Source: Zygnema circumcarinatum (Eukaryota; Streptophyta; Zygnematophyceae; Zygnematales; Zygnemataceae). Taken from it: a DNA stretch of 64,000 nt. Position numbers and translations under genes: made by a program. Positions 25,387-36,040 of the stretch are shown here, piece by piece. Location of the stretch: assembly GCA_037447605.1 (NCBI GenBank), contig CM074822.1, forward strand, positions 1,845,395 through 1,909,394, written 5' to 3'. Under the pieces are notes generated by a model. That model searched no databases. It had not been told where the DNA came from and was given only the letters and a program-made list of their open reading frames with translations. The first letter of the stretch is position 1, and every line of letters begins with the position of its first letter.

Positions 25387-26972
25387 CATTGAAGAGTGGC
25401 GAATGGATGGCCCGGTGCGACGCTTTGCCCACAGTGCGACAGGTCGCCTGTAATGCGACGCATGGTCCGTCGTGCGACAGACAGCATGCAGTGTCCGTCC
25501 GTCGCACAGGGGCCTGCAAAACGACACTTGTCCGCTGCGAGCGCGATTCGCTCCTTCGCATGCCACAGTGAGCGTGCCGCGCTGGCCGCCTCCGTTATCA
25601 GCACATGGAACCCACAGGAATCGTGTCGTGACCTGCTGAAGGTTCCATGAAATTAGGGTTCCATACCGGCCAATGGTGCGAGGCGGCATTTCGGCGTGCT
25701 TACCCGCCTCCTTGCAAATACGACAATTAATACCGCCCAGTTGGTCAGCTGGCACTCTGTACGAAACCCACTTGACCTTCTAGCTGACGTCCTGACGTCC
25801 ACCCGGCGGCATGTGATTGGAAGGTGGCAGATGCGTGCTGTCTTATTGCTGCGCCACTAGGCCGCATACGACACGATGTCAGATTCTCAAGATGTACGGG
25901 CTCCCCCCAACGGTCCCATCTCGCTCCTGCGGACCCCGAGCGGTCCTTACGCCCCCGCGGTGCCGTACGCCCACCTCGCCGATCGCGGTCGCGACGGGAT
26001 CCGCCCGCCCGGCGGCCTCGCTATCGGACACGGTAAGGCGCCACGCGGCGGCTGCAGACCGCTCGTCTGAGTATATATTTTGTCGTGATAGATGTTTGCC
26101 GCGCCTCGCAGGCTGGCGCGGGCCACGTGGCGTCCGGCGGTCCGGCCAGCGAACATTCAGTCCCTCCAGCCGCCAGGGCTTCATTGAATGGCCCGCCCCG
26201 CCGCATCCGGCGGCGTTGACGTGCGGCGGTCTGCCAGCGCAGGCCACCTGGCAGGCCTCAGGCCCGCCCGTACGCCAGGCCCGCCCCGGCGGTCGGCACG
26301 GCTCGGCAGGTAGCGCCGACCGCCCGCCAGCTCCGAGAGCGCAAGGCGACAACTCACGGATCTGGACCCCGCTAGCCGCCAACTGGCGATCATTACTCCA
26401 ACAGGGCCCGACCAATCAGCTCGCGCCTGGCCGCCCAGGGGTTCGTACGGCTTGAAGGGACGGCCGGGATTTCGTATCTTATTTTCAACGCGGCGTCCGG
26501 ATCCACCAGGCCGGGCCGCATCCACCTGTTGAACACGTAGACCCACTAGTGCCAACCGCACGAGCGAGCCCCAGCATTGACCTCGCGCAGGCGCGCCGCG
26601 ACAAGGACCACCACGTCACCTCCCACCTCCGCAATAGGAGGGCGCGCAGCCTTATGACGTCACTCACAATGATTGTTTCGGAGCCGGGCGGCGACGGGCC
26701 GCTCCCGTCCGCGCGGGCGCTGACCGGTGAGAGTGCGCCAGCTGGCGCCCTGAGGGGCGGCAGGGCGGCACCCTCCCGCCAGCTCGCGCTACGCGACAGA
26801 GACGCACCCACTTGTGCCTCCCTCCCTCCCTCCCTCCGTCCCTCTCTCCCTCTCTCCCCATCTCTCCCTCCCTCTCTCCCGCCCTCTCCCTCCCTCTCCG
26901 TCCCCCCCCCGCCCGCATGCCTCCGCCCCCCCGCCACCCGCCGTCTCCCCGCGCCTCCCCGCCGCCGCCTCC

Positions 26973-28967
26973 ATGGCGTTCCTCGGGAAGCTTTTGGCGG
27001 CCCCCGCGGCTCCTTCCCCTCCTCCCCCCCCTCCTCCTCCCGCGGCCCCCGCCCCTCTGAGCGGCGCAGAGCTCCTCGCCCTCCTCCAGCAGCACCACGC
27101 CGCCAAGAGCGCGCGGGACCGCCACGTGGCCGCCTCCCCGCGCTCCTCCTCCCCCGCCAGCGTCTTCCCGCAGGAGATCAAGTTCGAGTCCACCCTCGCG
27201 CGGGCCATGGAGGCCGCCCAGAGGGAGAAGCCCGAGAGCAGCCATGGCTCCCTCCCGCCGGTCTGGCAGACGATCGGCAGCGCCCTCCTGTCCCCTTCGC
27301 CGTCCGACTCGAAGCAGAGCGTAGCAGGCGGCAGCCCGGGGGGGGCATCGCCAGACGGCGGGTGGGGGAGCCACGGCAGCCATGGCCGCCTCTGGCTCGA
27401 GTGCATGCTCGCGGTGGCCAGCGGGCAGTGGCCGCCTCCCCCCCCCGACAGCAGCCCTAGCGGCAGCCATGGCTCCCCCCGCCTGAAGACGGAGGCCGCC
27501 GCCATGCCGCGCCTTGCGGATGCGGGCGGGACTGGGCACAGCGAGCTCGCTTCGCAGCAGTCCATGGCTCTGCTCCGCGCGGCCGCCGCGCAGAGGGCGA
27601 AGGCGGGGCCGCTGCCGGCCATGGGTGCTGCAGATGGGGGAGGGAGGGAGGGCCACAGGGAAGCCATGGCGAGCCTCGCAGGGGTCTCTCTCCTGCCGAG
27701 CTTTCGCGACCTCATGGCGAAGCAGAATGCGGGCAAGGTGGTGGAGCCGAGCTCGGCAGCCATGGACGCGCAGCCTCTCAAGCTCCCGGACCTCAGCGCT
27801 CACAGCCTCCTCGCCGCCCTCTCCAGCCTCTCGTCCGCGGCATCCCAACCCTTTGGATCCATGGCGGCTGCCACCAAGCCGGACTCTCTGAGCCATCTGA
27901 AGAAGCGGCCCTTCCCGGAGGAGAGCAGCAGCAGCCATTTCCGGTTCGGGCCGGGGGGGGCGGCCTTCTCCTCCCTCCGCCTGCCCGCCGCAAAGCAGCG
28001 GAAGGTGGTAGTGGTCTCCTCCCCCTCCTCCTCCTATGGCGGCCCCGCCTCCATCTCCACTCCCTCCCCCCGCGACACCAACCTTGCACGCGCTTTTGAG
28101 GCGCGGCCGAGCCCGTCTCCCCAGCACGCCGCCGCCATGGCCGAGGAGGGCGAGCAGGAGGAGAGCTACGGACCGTTCTCCGCCGAGGCCGGCGCCCCCT
28201 CTCTCTCTCTGCCCACGTGGCAGAAGCTCCTGCTCTCCCCCCGTCCCGATCCGGCCCCACACGTGCGGCGCGAGACAGGTGGCGGCCGCCTGTGCTGCCC
28301 CAAGGGCTGCGCCATTTTCGGTCGAACGTGCGGCGGCGGCAGCCCTCCCGCCATATTCACATCGAGGGGGCCCTTTCCGGCCTTCTCTTCGTCTCAGGGG
28401 AGCCTCACTCCCCAAACGCCGCCTCCAATTTCGACATTGAGAGCATCCGGGAGGAAGGCTCTGCCGGCATCCAAGCTCGGCCATGGCTGCGCTTCCTTCG
28501 CCGGCAGCCCGTCGTCCACTTCGGTTCGGCTGGAGCAGAGCTTGTCGCCAGACCGGCAGAATGGAGGAGGCGGCCCTCTCTCCGGCGGGGAGAGGGAGAG
28601 GGAGAGGGAGAGGGAGAGGGAGAGGGAGAGAGAGAGAGAGAGGGAGCAGCCGCCGCAGAGCTTCCTCCTCTTCGGACAGAGCCTCGCGGCGAAGTTGGAG
28701 GCTCCCCGCGCCCCCCTGCCACCCCCCAAGGAGGTTGCAGTAGCGGCCGCCAACCTTTGGCTGCGGCTGCAGAGGAAGCAGCCGAGCAGAGGAGGCACCG
28801 CAAATGCAGAACAGCAGAGTGGATTCTCCCCTCCTCCTCGCCATCACCCTCCCCTCCCCCCTCCCACTGCCCCTGCCCCTCCCCCTTCCCTTCCCACTTC
28901 CCTCCCCTGCTTTGCGAGAGCGGTAGCAGCAGTGCCCGCGGGTCTGGACTTGGACCTGAGGCTGTAG
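26973..28967 (+). CDS. Intronless low-complexity protein with C-terminal EAR motif (DLDLRL), paralogue 2
   Basis: A single frame of 664 codons from CCATGGCGTTC (M-A-F-L-G-K-L-L-A-A-P) to a terminus LDLDLRL. The start resembles paralogue 1 (MALFDKFL against MAFLGKLL). The body is Pro/Ser/Ala-rich. It has two WQ-containing hydrophobic patches, PVWQTIGSALLSPSPSD (about residue 96) and LPTWQKLLLSPRPDP (about 416), and basic patches LKKRPFPEE and AAKQRKVVVV. A (GGGAGA)n microsatellite at about 28597-28643 is translated as an Arg-Glu repeat. CCATGG occurs about a dozen times in the gene. The likely role is a nuclear adaptor recruiting a Groucho/TOPLESS-type corepressor; this is inferred from the motif only. 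A long antisense frame here is rejected as a GC artefact. Confidence 0.7.
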   Translation: MAFLGKLLAAPAAPSPPPPPPPPAAPAPLSGAELLALLQQHHAAKSARDRHVAASPRSSSPASVFPQEIKFESTLARAMEAAQREKPESSHGSLPPVWQTIGSALLSPSPSDSKQSVAGGSPGGASPDGGWGSHGSHGRLWLECMLAVASGQWPPPPPDSSPSGSHGSPRLKTEAAAMPRLADAGGTGHSELASQQSMALLRAAAAQRAKAGPLPAMGAADGGGREGHREAMASLAGVSLLPSFRDLMAKQNAGKVVEPSSAAMDAQPLKLPDLSAHSLLAALSSLSSAASQPFGSMAAATKPDSLSHLKKRPFPEESSSSHFRFGPGGAAFSSLRLPAAKQRKVVVVSSPSSSYGGPASISTPSPRDTNLARAFEARPSPSPQHAAAMAEEGEQEESYGPFSAEAGAPSLSLPTWQKLLLSPRPDPAPHVRRETGGGRLCCPKGCAIFGRTCGGGSPPAIFTSRGPFPAFSSSQGSLTPQTPPPISTLRASGRKALPASKLGHGCASFAGSPSSTSVRLEQSLSPDRQNGGGGPLSGGEREREREREREREREREREQPPQSFLLFGQSLAAKLEAPRAPLPPPKEVAVAAANLWLRLQRKQPSRGGTANAEQQSGFSPPPRHHPPLPPPTAPAPPPSLPTSLPCFARAVAAVPAGLDLDLRL

Positions 28968-29520
28968 CGCCCCTCGCCGTGTTCATAGTTTTGGGTCGGA
29001 GCCTTTATTTTTGTGCCGTCCTCTGTCGATTAGTCAGGAGGGAGCTGTCCAGCCGTAGCTGTAAAGTTGTCTTTAGGGCAATAGCGATACATTCATGTAC
29101 ATGTACACCACAATTTGAATGAATAATGTGGAGATCCCACAGACACCCTCAGGGTTTCTGCTTCCATGCCAGATTGAAATTTTGCGCCGCCCTCTGCTGT
29201 AAGCTTCTTTTATTCTTTTGTTCTTTTATGCCTATCTGTTGGTACCCCTCCCATGTTAGTCGTCCCTTCTTTTGCAGTGGACGGCTGAGTTTGTTCCACA
29301 ATTGGCAGCACCCGCGTGGCCAGGCAGCGGTGAGCTGAGCCCTGCAGCCATGTTTGACTGACCCAACCAAACCAGGAAGGCAGCATGCTCATCAATGGAC
29401 ATGGGGCAATCCTCTTTACTGCTGTAAGCAAGGCTTGATCCAGACTCGCACACATTTTACATTCAGCCTCCACCCACCCATCCCACTTTTAACCCTATGT
29501 CCTCCTCGCCTATGCGCTGC
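28968..29520. other. Convergent intergenic region between EAR gene 2 and ARP6
   Basis: This 553-bp stretch contains the two 3' UTRs. No motif or gene was recognised beyond (ATGTAC)-like repeats near 29097-29106. Confidence 0.4.
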
Positions 29521-32500
29521 TCACTGAGCGAATCGCTTTCGACACAGCAGCGACCCCTTCTCCTCGTACTCCCTCTTTGTGACGGCCCTCCCCTTGAACT
29601 CCTCACTGCTTGCGAACAGCGACCCGCCGCACCATGCGCTCAGCACAGGACTGCAGCATGTGCACGCAAACCCAAAGCAGCACCCGCAAGACATCAGCGA
29701 CATGCACTCGTTATTGCTCCACAAAAGAAGAAAAGCGAAGGACGATAAGCTCATCAGACCGACCGACCTTGCCCGCACCATCACAGACAGCCTACATGCA
29801 TACATGCATACATGCATGCATGCAGAGCTGCCCCTCCCTCATGCGCGGCAGACCCACCTGGGGGGCGTATGCAGCCGAAGGTCGTATTCGTCCGGCACCA
29901 ACGGTCTTAGCTCCGCTTCTCTGCCATCCATGGGGGGGGGGTGGGAAGGGAAACAGACGGGTCATGTGAGATGATGCATCGCCGGCATGCATGCATGCAT
30001 GGAGGCTGCATGCATGGCATGCATGCATCCCCCCCCATGGCAGCGGCAGCACTGCCTGCCACGCTGTGGAAGTCCACTCACAAGCGCTCTCGAAAGAAGG
30101 GGAAAAGTGTGCTCCCACCCGTCAATAGAATGCTGCCACATGCCAAATCCAACTAACGTTGGGTAAAGACACCTCCGAAACTGCCCCATCTAAGGCTTTT
30201 GTTTTCATCAAGCATGTTTCTAAAAGCACAAGTCTATAAGCATGCTTCCTAACCTTTGCCTATGGCAACCCCCCTCGTAAAGCAACATGGAGGCCCTTTC
30301 CGCTCACCTTGAGTAAAGAAGCGGCTGCAACTCCGCAGGGCTTGCCCTAACGGCACGATCTATGCATTCCGCCAAACCTGCCTCGTTCATCCCTGCAAGC
30401 AACCGCAAAGAGAGTCCGAAAGCGCTCATGGAAACAGGAAAATACTTGCTACGTCTCGAAAAAGAATGTTAATTCTCGCCCAGAGAAGAAACAGGTGAAG
30501 TAGAATATGCCATCCATTATAGAATTACCATGAGCTATACCCTCCAATCTCTCCGTGCACCGATCTACAAACCCATTGCCTATTTCTTCCTCCCCCTCCC
30601 GGGACACCCATTTGAATCTTGGACGATCTAACGCACATTTGCTGCCATTCAGAGCAAAGCGAGTTCGGCACAAAATCTCGCACCGAGGTCAGTCGGGTGA
30701 AACAGAGTTTCAGGAACCATGAAACGCTCGTTTGTGAGGGATAACTCCTGCAGCGCATAGAGAGAGACGTACAAGCAGTCAAAAAGTCAAAACACAAAGA
30801 CAAAGGAAACGACACAAGACTACAGAAACAGAAAAACATCTCCAGATAACTCATGCACACCTGCTGCAGAGCTGCTGCCTCTTCCTCCCCTTTCCGCTTC
30901 CCTCGTGGACCACCACCCGGCGGTTCAGTAGGGACTTTCTTGCCTCCCCCTTCGAATCCTTTGCCATCCTTTGTCATACCCCCAACTCTTGCATTCTGCA
31001 CTTGCCCTATCGCTGCGGATTCATCATCTGCAGCGACCTGCTTCTGCTTCTTAAGGAGCTCTGCCTGCAACTGCAGAGCCCCCTTCGCTTTCTCCAAATC
31101 CTTGACATACCCGCGGCGGTGGCGAACTCCATCCGGCAGCACATATTCGGAGCGGAAAGGGTTCGTTGGACCTGCAGACCTGCTCTTGGCCTTCTTAAAA
31201 CTTCAGAGTTTGACCCCAAAATGGTAAGAACACTGGGGTTTGGCGGCTCAGAGGGACTCACCTGCCGATGTTCAGATCTCGAAGAACATCCATGGAGCAG
31301 AAGCACAGCTTTTCCTTCACATCTTCCATGAGATATGTTTCATCCATCATGTTCCATGCGCGATATGATACCAGCTCCTTCAAATAGTTTGTTAGCGCTT
31401 TTCCACCCAGGTTGATTCGCCTGTCCATCCGAAACCCATACATGCAGTTCAGTAAACGCAATTAAAGGACCTACAAGGAAATACACGAACATAACACTTG
31501 TGAAGGTCCGAGAAACCCTTGATGGAAAAACCTATTTTGTCACTTGTACGCTGGAATTGAACGTTTTTGCTTAACAAATGTCTGGTCGATAGAAACGCAC
31601 CGCACAGCGCTTTTTATGATGTGGCCATTGAATATTGGCACCGCGTGTGTGAAGGAGAAGCCTGCGTCTACGACAAGACTGCAATCAGATCTCGCCAGAA
31701 GACTTCCTGGATGAAGCTTTGCCTACATCATGCAACAAACAGGAAACGCACCATATATCATTCAAGTTCGCGCATGCTCAAATGCATAGATGGTAGAAAC
31801 AAGGCGAGGAAAGACCCTGTATCTGAACGAAGAAGGGGGCTTACTTGGTGAAGGTGACTGAGCACTGGCGGCGCCATGGTGCAGTACGATCGAAATCCAT
31901 ACTCCTCAAATACCACTTCGTCTGTGGCCTTCTGAATTGAGCTGAGGGTGAAGAGGGGCTCAGTTAGCAGCAGGCTGCACTCTGATGGTTTCACCTGGGC
32001 CAATTAGAGCTGGGCCTTTTGTTACAAGCTGCCCTCTGCTGTTCCCACCTGAACCAGAATTAACCAAAGTTGACAAAAGCCAACCTTGAGAGCAGTTGCT
32101 AAGACTTTCGCAATGACCAGTGCGACATCACAAGGGAGTAATGGCGGCTGCGGGTCGGATCAACCTGCGGAGTTGACGGGCCAACCTCGGACCGCAGAAG
32201 GGAAATATTCACACCTTCAGATGCACGCTGAGCGCGCGGTCCCAGACCTCCTTTTGCGCATCCCAGTTCACCACATAGCCTCGGTCCACGGGGCGGCGGA
32301 AGGTCAGCCCCTGCATCGTGCACGCCCAGTAAGAGAGGACGGCACTACCGGGATCACAAATTCTTAACGGAACTTTCGGACGTTGTTCTAAATGAACAGT
32401 GTGCTGACCATTGCAAACGCGAAGCTTATACTGCTTATTTTTTCTTAACCTGCACTAGTCTTAGTTAAAAGTTGATTTCCGTCCGTTGTGCAGTACGCAA

Positions 32501-32962
32501 CACGAGATTGAGATCAATTCCAATTCTATTCAAGCTTGACGCCCGCCTTCTTGTCATGCTCTAGCTGATAAGTACCAGCAAGAAGCGTCCTTGACTTGAA
32601 TTACACACATCATCACTTTGACCTAAAGGGTGACCACACTTCGACAATAGAGTCTTCTCTAGCGGTTTCACGTACTACGAAGCTATTCTTCAGCTTGTCT
32701 TTTCATTTCTTTTTTCTTCCTTAACTGCGGCGTAAGGCCATGGCGGGCCCTCCAGGGCCCTCGAGCAGACCTGCACGTCGTCGCAGTTGTGGACCTCGTC
32801 AGCGACGAAGGCCCGGCGGCCCGCTCCCCCCTTGGCGCGGAAGACGCAGTTGGGCAGGACGGCGCGCGGCGCGGCCTCACCCGCCAGCCCCGCGCGGCAC
32901 TGCGACCCGCCGCTGTCCAGCACCACCACCACCCCCTCCCTCTCCCTCTCTCTCTCCGCCAT
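29521..32962 (-). CDS. ARP6: Actin-related protein 6 (SWR1 chromatin-remodelling complex subunit)
   Basis: Eleven exons: 32771-32962, 32215-32310, 31845-31994, 31601-31722, 31262-31420, 30861-31179, 30684-30747, 30308-30392, 30082-30132, 29858-29920 and 29521-29650. The CDS is 1431 nt (476 aa) and every phase fits. ARP6 is a nuclear actin-fold subunit of the SWR1/SRCAP complex that deposits H2A.Z. Landmarks are VVVVLDSGGSQCRAGL (phosphate loop 1, near residue 10), PVDRGYVVNWDAQKEVWD, VVFEEYGFRSY, DAGFSFTHAVPIFNG, INLGGKALTNYLKELVSYR, ERFMVPETLFHPTDLG, MNEAGLAECIDRAV, SILLTGGSTLFPFFRERL and AWCGGSLFASSEEF. An extra Lys/Gln/Gly-rich segment of about 80 residues in exon 6 (about 265-345) makes it longer than the ~400-430 aa usual for ARP6. 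The next exon resumes at ELSLTNERF. Confidence 0.94.
29794..30032. repeat. (GCAT)n / (ATGTATGC)n tracts in ARP6 introns
   Basis: Alternating purine-pyrimidine GCATGC-type runs occur at about 29796-29823 and 29983-30028, with poly-C/poly-G runs beside them, within the introns flanking exon 10. The same motif recurs at about 23070, 23970 and 57658. Confidence 0.75.
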
Positions 32963-33675
32963 GGCTGCCAGCCGTCCCTCCCGCGGGCTGCGACTTTCCG
33001 CCCGGCGCGCTCCATGCGCGCGAAACTGCCGCCGTATAACGGGGAGGAACGGAACGGAACAGAGGGGGCAAGGAGCTTCGGCTGGAGCAGTTGGCGGTGC
33101 GATCTCAGCTCGCTGTTTGTTGAAGGCCAGGTCCCTGGTCCCTCGTGGTTCCCCAAGCTGCTTTTGTCCATGTACATTTGATGGCATCATCGCCATCGTG
33201 AGATCAATGCCATTCCCCCCCCTCACGATGTCATAATGTGCGAGCGTGTGTGGGGGTGTTGGGGGGGGCGAGGCCGTTCAACATTAGGGAAATGTTTGGT
33301 GGCGTGTCGCTGTGCGGGGGCGTGCGCGGCTCGAGGGCACAACGCATCGCTGGGAGGGAGACATGCCTTCGCCGTGCCGATGGTCGCTCGATGAGCCGGG
33401 GCGACTGCAGCTCTGAGGTGGCCATCGGTTTGAAGCGTGGGAGTGCCGCCGATTATCCTCACGGTTGAAAAGGGAAAGCCAACGGTTCATGGTTTGTCAG
33501 GCTGCTTAAGCCTGTACTTTTTCGCATTCACGAAATTTGTGATTAGAATCGCAAGCATGCATTGCCTAGGAGAACACAAAATCTCCTATGATGAGAATCC
33601 ATTTTCATAAGCAAACACCAGAAAGCACTTGGTTTCTGCAGTTCAACCAAACTTTCAGGTGGAAAGAATTGATGC
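32951..33675. repeat. ARP6 5' region, copy A of a segmental duplication
   Basis: This segment covers the ARP6 start codon and about 710 bp upstream. It matches 34719-35350 over several long blocks. Shared stretches include GCGCTCCATGCGCGCGAAAC, GTCGCTCGATGAGCCGGGG and CAAAATCTCCTATGATGAGA followed by ATCCATTTTCATAAGCAAAC. It is probably the functional ARP6 promoter because it abuts the intact gene. Confidence 0.8.
33140..33225. repeat. Dispersed short element, copy 1 (within the ARP6 promoter copy A)
   Basis: Same core as the copies at 36140 and 57195. It is absent from the duplicated promoter copy B, so it either inserted into A after the duplication or was lost from B. Confidence 0.7.
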
Positions 33676-34028
33676 TCAAGCATAAAAGGCTGACTCCTAG
33701 AATCCATCTTAACTGAAACTAGTGATTTATCCTACTTCAAGTATCCCTAAACCAGGCATACTCGTTCACCCGGACGAGGATACCCTTCTGCTCCTCTTCT
33801 AAGGGCTTGCATAGCTCCCGTACGTATACCCCTTGTAGATATCGCTATGGATCAGAAACATGTAGAATAAACAAGGTTCTTAATTATGAACATACACTCG
33901 GCCCCATACAACCAAGATCCCAATCGCGACTCCTCCCATGTGAAAGATAACGCAAACAATGGAGAACTCACCTCTACCTCCATTTCTTCATCAAGCTTCG
34001 AAAACTGTGTTGAATTTAAACGCGCTGA
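33676..34028. other. Unassigned spacer between the duplicated ARP6 promoter and the hairpin locus
   Basis: Nothing was recognised in this AT-richer stretch. Confidence 0.4.
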
Positions 34029-34400
34029 GAAGTTGCAACTCAGAGCGTGGTTCCCCAATTGAAAACCTGTTTGTATGCTCATGAATCAGGAGCGGGACCG
34101 GGGGGTCTCGCTCGAAGTGTGGTAGATGATCGAGGGCAGAGAGGAGAGAGGATCAGTCGGGAAATGCTTCCATCTTTAGGTGTAGTATTAGCTCAAGGCC
34201 AGTCAGGCAATCAAACGCCAAACGGAGAGACAGCCACACCGCCATGCACGGAAGGAGAGGTTCATGATTGCAACCTTTTTAAAAGGGATGAGGTGGCCGA
34301 GGCTTTAGCGAAAGGAAGGTGGCAACTGGATCTCAACCAAGCTGAAGGAAAAATGGATGATGTTGGAAATGATGTTGAGAGTCACGGTACAGGTAGATGA
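34029..34400 (+). other. Open frame running into the left arm of the inverted repeat (possible exon, unrecognised)
   Basis: A 117-codon frame (first ATG at 34047) reads into the left arm and ends ESHGTGR followed by a stop. The stop falls inside GTACAGGTAGATG, which could be a donor (ACAG/GTAGAT). The frame has no recognisable domain. The right-arm copy, read on the minus strand, encodes a similar EGKMDD-like sequence before diverging. Whether this is a gene remnant or chance is unresolved. Confidence 0.3.
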
Positions 34401-34708
34401 AGAGTGGAGTGAGAAAAAAGGCGGGAGGATTGTGATTGGACAACAACTGTGGAAAGAATGAAAGAAGAGACTATTACGGAGGTCTCTTTGGAATGGTAAA
34501 CATGTGACAAGATGAAACAAGATTGGAGCTCTGGGTGGTGTGTGTCCTGTTTACCATTCCAAAGAGACCTCTGCAATAGCCTCTTCGTTCATTCTTTCCA
34601 CATAGTCGTCATCGTATCCAATCACAATCCTCCCGCCTTCTTCCTCACTCCACTCTTCATCTACCTGCACCATGACTCTAAGCATCACTTTTAGCATCAT
34701 CCATTTTT
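34351..34708. repeat. Long inverted repeat (potential hairpin RNA), arms ~150-160 nt, loop ~47 nt
   Basis: The left arm (34351-34501) and right arm (34549-34708) are imperfect reverse complements, with well-matched blocks such as GGTAGATGAAGAGTGGAGTG and GGTCTCTTTGGAATGGTAAAC. On the minus strand the right arm has an open frame (QVDEEWSEEEGG..., ...YVERMNEEAIAEVSLEW, stop) that looks like a final coding exon. The left arm carries a decayed version of it on the plus strand. Transcription from either side would give a fold-back RNA. Confidence 0.85.
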
Positions 34709-34718
34709 CCTCCCTCTC

Positions 34719-35350
34719 CCTCTCCGCTATGGCCGCCAGCCGTCCCTCGCTGCGACTTCACGCCCGACGCGCTCCATGCGCGCGAAACACGGGACGGTAG
34801 AGAGGCCTCGCGGGGCCTCCCTCGGCTGGAGCATTCATTATTGGACTCTGCGACCTCGCCTCGCCTCGCCTCGCCTCGCCTCGCCTTGTGCTGCTTCAAC
34901 GTGCGAGCGCGTGTGAGGGGTTGTGTGGGCGGGGGGGCGAGTCCAGTCCGCTGAACAGGCGGAGAATGGTTCCTTTCGGGCGAGAGGCTGTGCGGGTGCG
35001 TGCGCGGCTCGAGTGCACATCAAACACATCGATGCGAGGGAGAGAGCGCTGCGCCGTTTGCCGTTGGTCGCTCGATGAGCCGGGGAGACTGCAAGTCTGA
35101 GGTGGCCGCTTTGAAACGTGGGAATGCCACCGATTATCCTCACGGTTGACGAGGGAAAACCAACGGTTTATGGCTTGTCGAGCTGCTTAAGCCTGGACTT
35201 TGCTCGCATTCACGAAACATGAGATTGGAATGGCAAGCATTGCCTAGGGGAACACAAAATCTCCTATGATGAGAATCCATTTTCATAAGCAAACACCAGG
35301 AAGCACTTGGTTTCTACAGTCCAACCAAACGTTCAGGTGGAAATAATTGA
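34719..35350. pseudogene. Degenerate copy B of the ARP6 promoter and first codons
   Basis: This duplicates 32951-33675 and is in the same orientation. On the minus strand the position of the ARP6 start codon reads ATA instead of ATG. The homologous coding part is only about nine codons (the AEREREREG stretch), after which the sequence runs straight into the right arm of the inverted repeat at 34708. No other ARP6 exon follows. It may still carry promoter activity directed leftward. Confidence 0.75.
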
Positions 35351-35937
35351 TTCAAATGTGGTCAAGCATAGAAGGCGAATGAGAAGTGGCTGAGGGCCCC
35401 TGCAGCACACGGGCCGATACATGTCGACTCCCAATAGCTCCATTGATCAAGCTCGATCAAGCGAAACTAGTCGACCAGCCCTGAACAAGCGAAGCTGCAT
35501 TCAATTGCCGAGAAATGATGAGGAACTAAAATTTGCGATAGGACCTATCCCACTCTAGAACAAGCTACTGCTGCTCAAAAGGACGCCACCCAACAGAAAT
35601 CAATCGAAAGAACCATCACAAGAAAGCAAAACTTCAGCAGCCGTTTGCACCCGCCTTTTTCTTTCCCAACCAGCCCTTCTCACTGCATTTCCCTCTCGCC
35701 GCACATCCCTCTGCCTGCACCCACAGGCGAACAGCCTTCCAGCGTCCCTCCCTCTCCGCCTGGTAATTGAGCTGAACGTGCAGCGCTATCGCATGACACC
35801 GCAGGTCGCGGAAATTGGGCGGACGGGCAGCTCTGGCCGGCTTCAGCCAGCCATGGCTGCCTGCTGGGCGCCGCGAGGTGGTGCGATTGCTTTTTTATTT
35901 GATGCAAATTATTAAACTTAGCCATTCAATCAAACAA

Positions 35938-36027
35938 GAGCATTTGGCCGAGTGGTTAAGGCGCACGCCTGCTACCTGTGAGAGTGTGTGGGTTCTACCC
36001 GCGAGAGTTCGAATCTCTCAGTGCTCG
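35938..36027 (+). tRNA. tRNA-Ser (anticodon GCT) with a probable short intron
   Basis: The acceptor stem GAGCATT pairs with AGTGCTC at the 3' end (one G-U pair). The A box TGGCCGAGTGG, the anticodon-loop sequence CTGCTA, the long class II variable arm (GGGTTCTACCC) and the T arm GAGAGTTCGAATCTCTC are all present. The 3' anticodon strand GTGTG can pair with CACGC only if about 8-9 nt (CCTGTGAG...) just after A37 are removed, the normal place for a tRNA intron. The gene is followed by GTTTTG, a Pol III terminator. Confidence 0.85.
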
Positions 36028-36040
36028 TTTTGTACTTTGT

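Larger units (their letters stand above)
22713..26972. promoter_or_regulatory. Long palindrome-rich intergenic region upstream of the second EAR gene
   Basis: No coding sequence was recognised in 4.2 kb. Contents: a CATG-rich minisatellite (23184-23415), (GCAT)n tracts at about 23070-23090 and 23970-23988, an AT-rich candidate transposon-like insert (24763-25386), and many CGTACG/CCGTAC motifs, for example near 23870, 24411, 24707, 25961, 26271 and 26443. CACGTG palindromes occur near 24044 and 26125. A CT-rich tract (CTCCCT)n at about 26817-26905 ends just before the start codon. Confidence 0.5.

Noticed and set aside
26664-28847. 727-codon open frame on the minus strand opposite EAR gene 2
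   Set aside because: High GC content removes stop codons on both strands. The plus-strand frame has a consistent start context and an EAR terminus, while the minus frame is Gly/Arg/Leu repeats without a domain.
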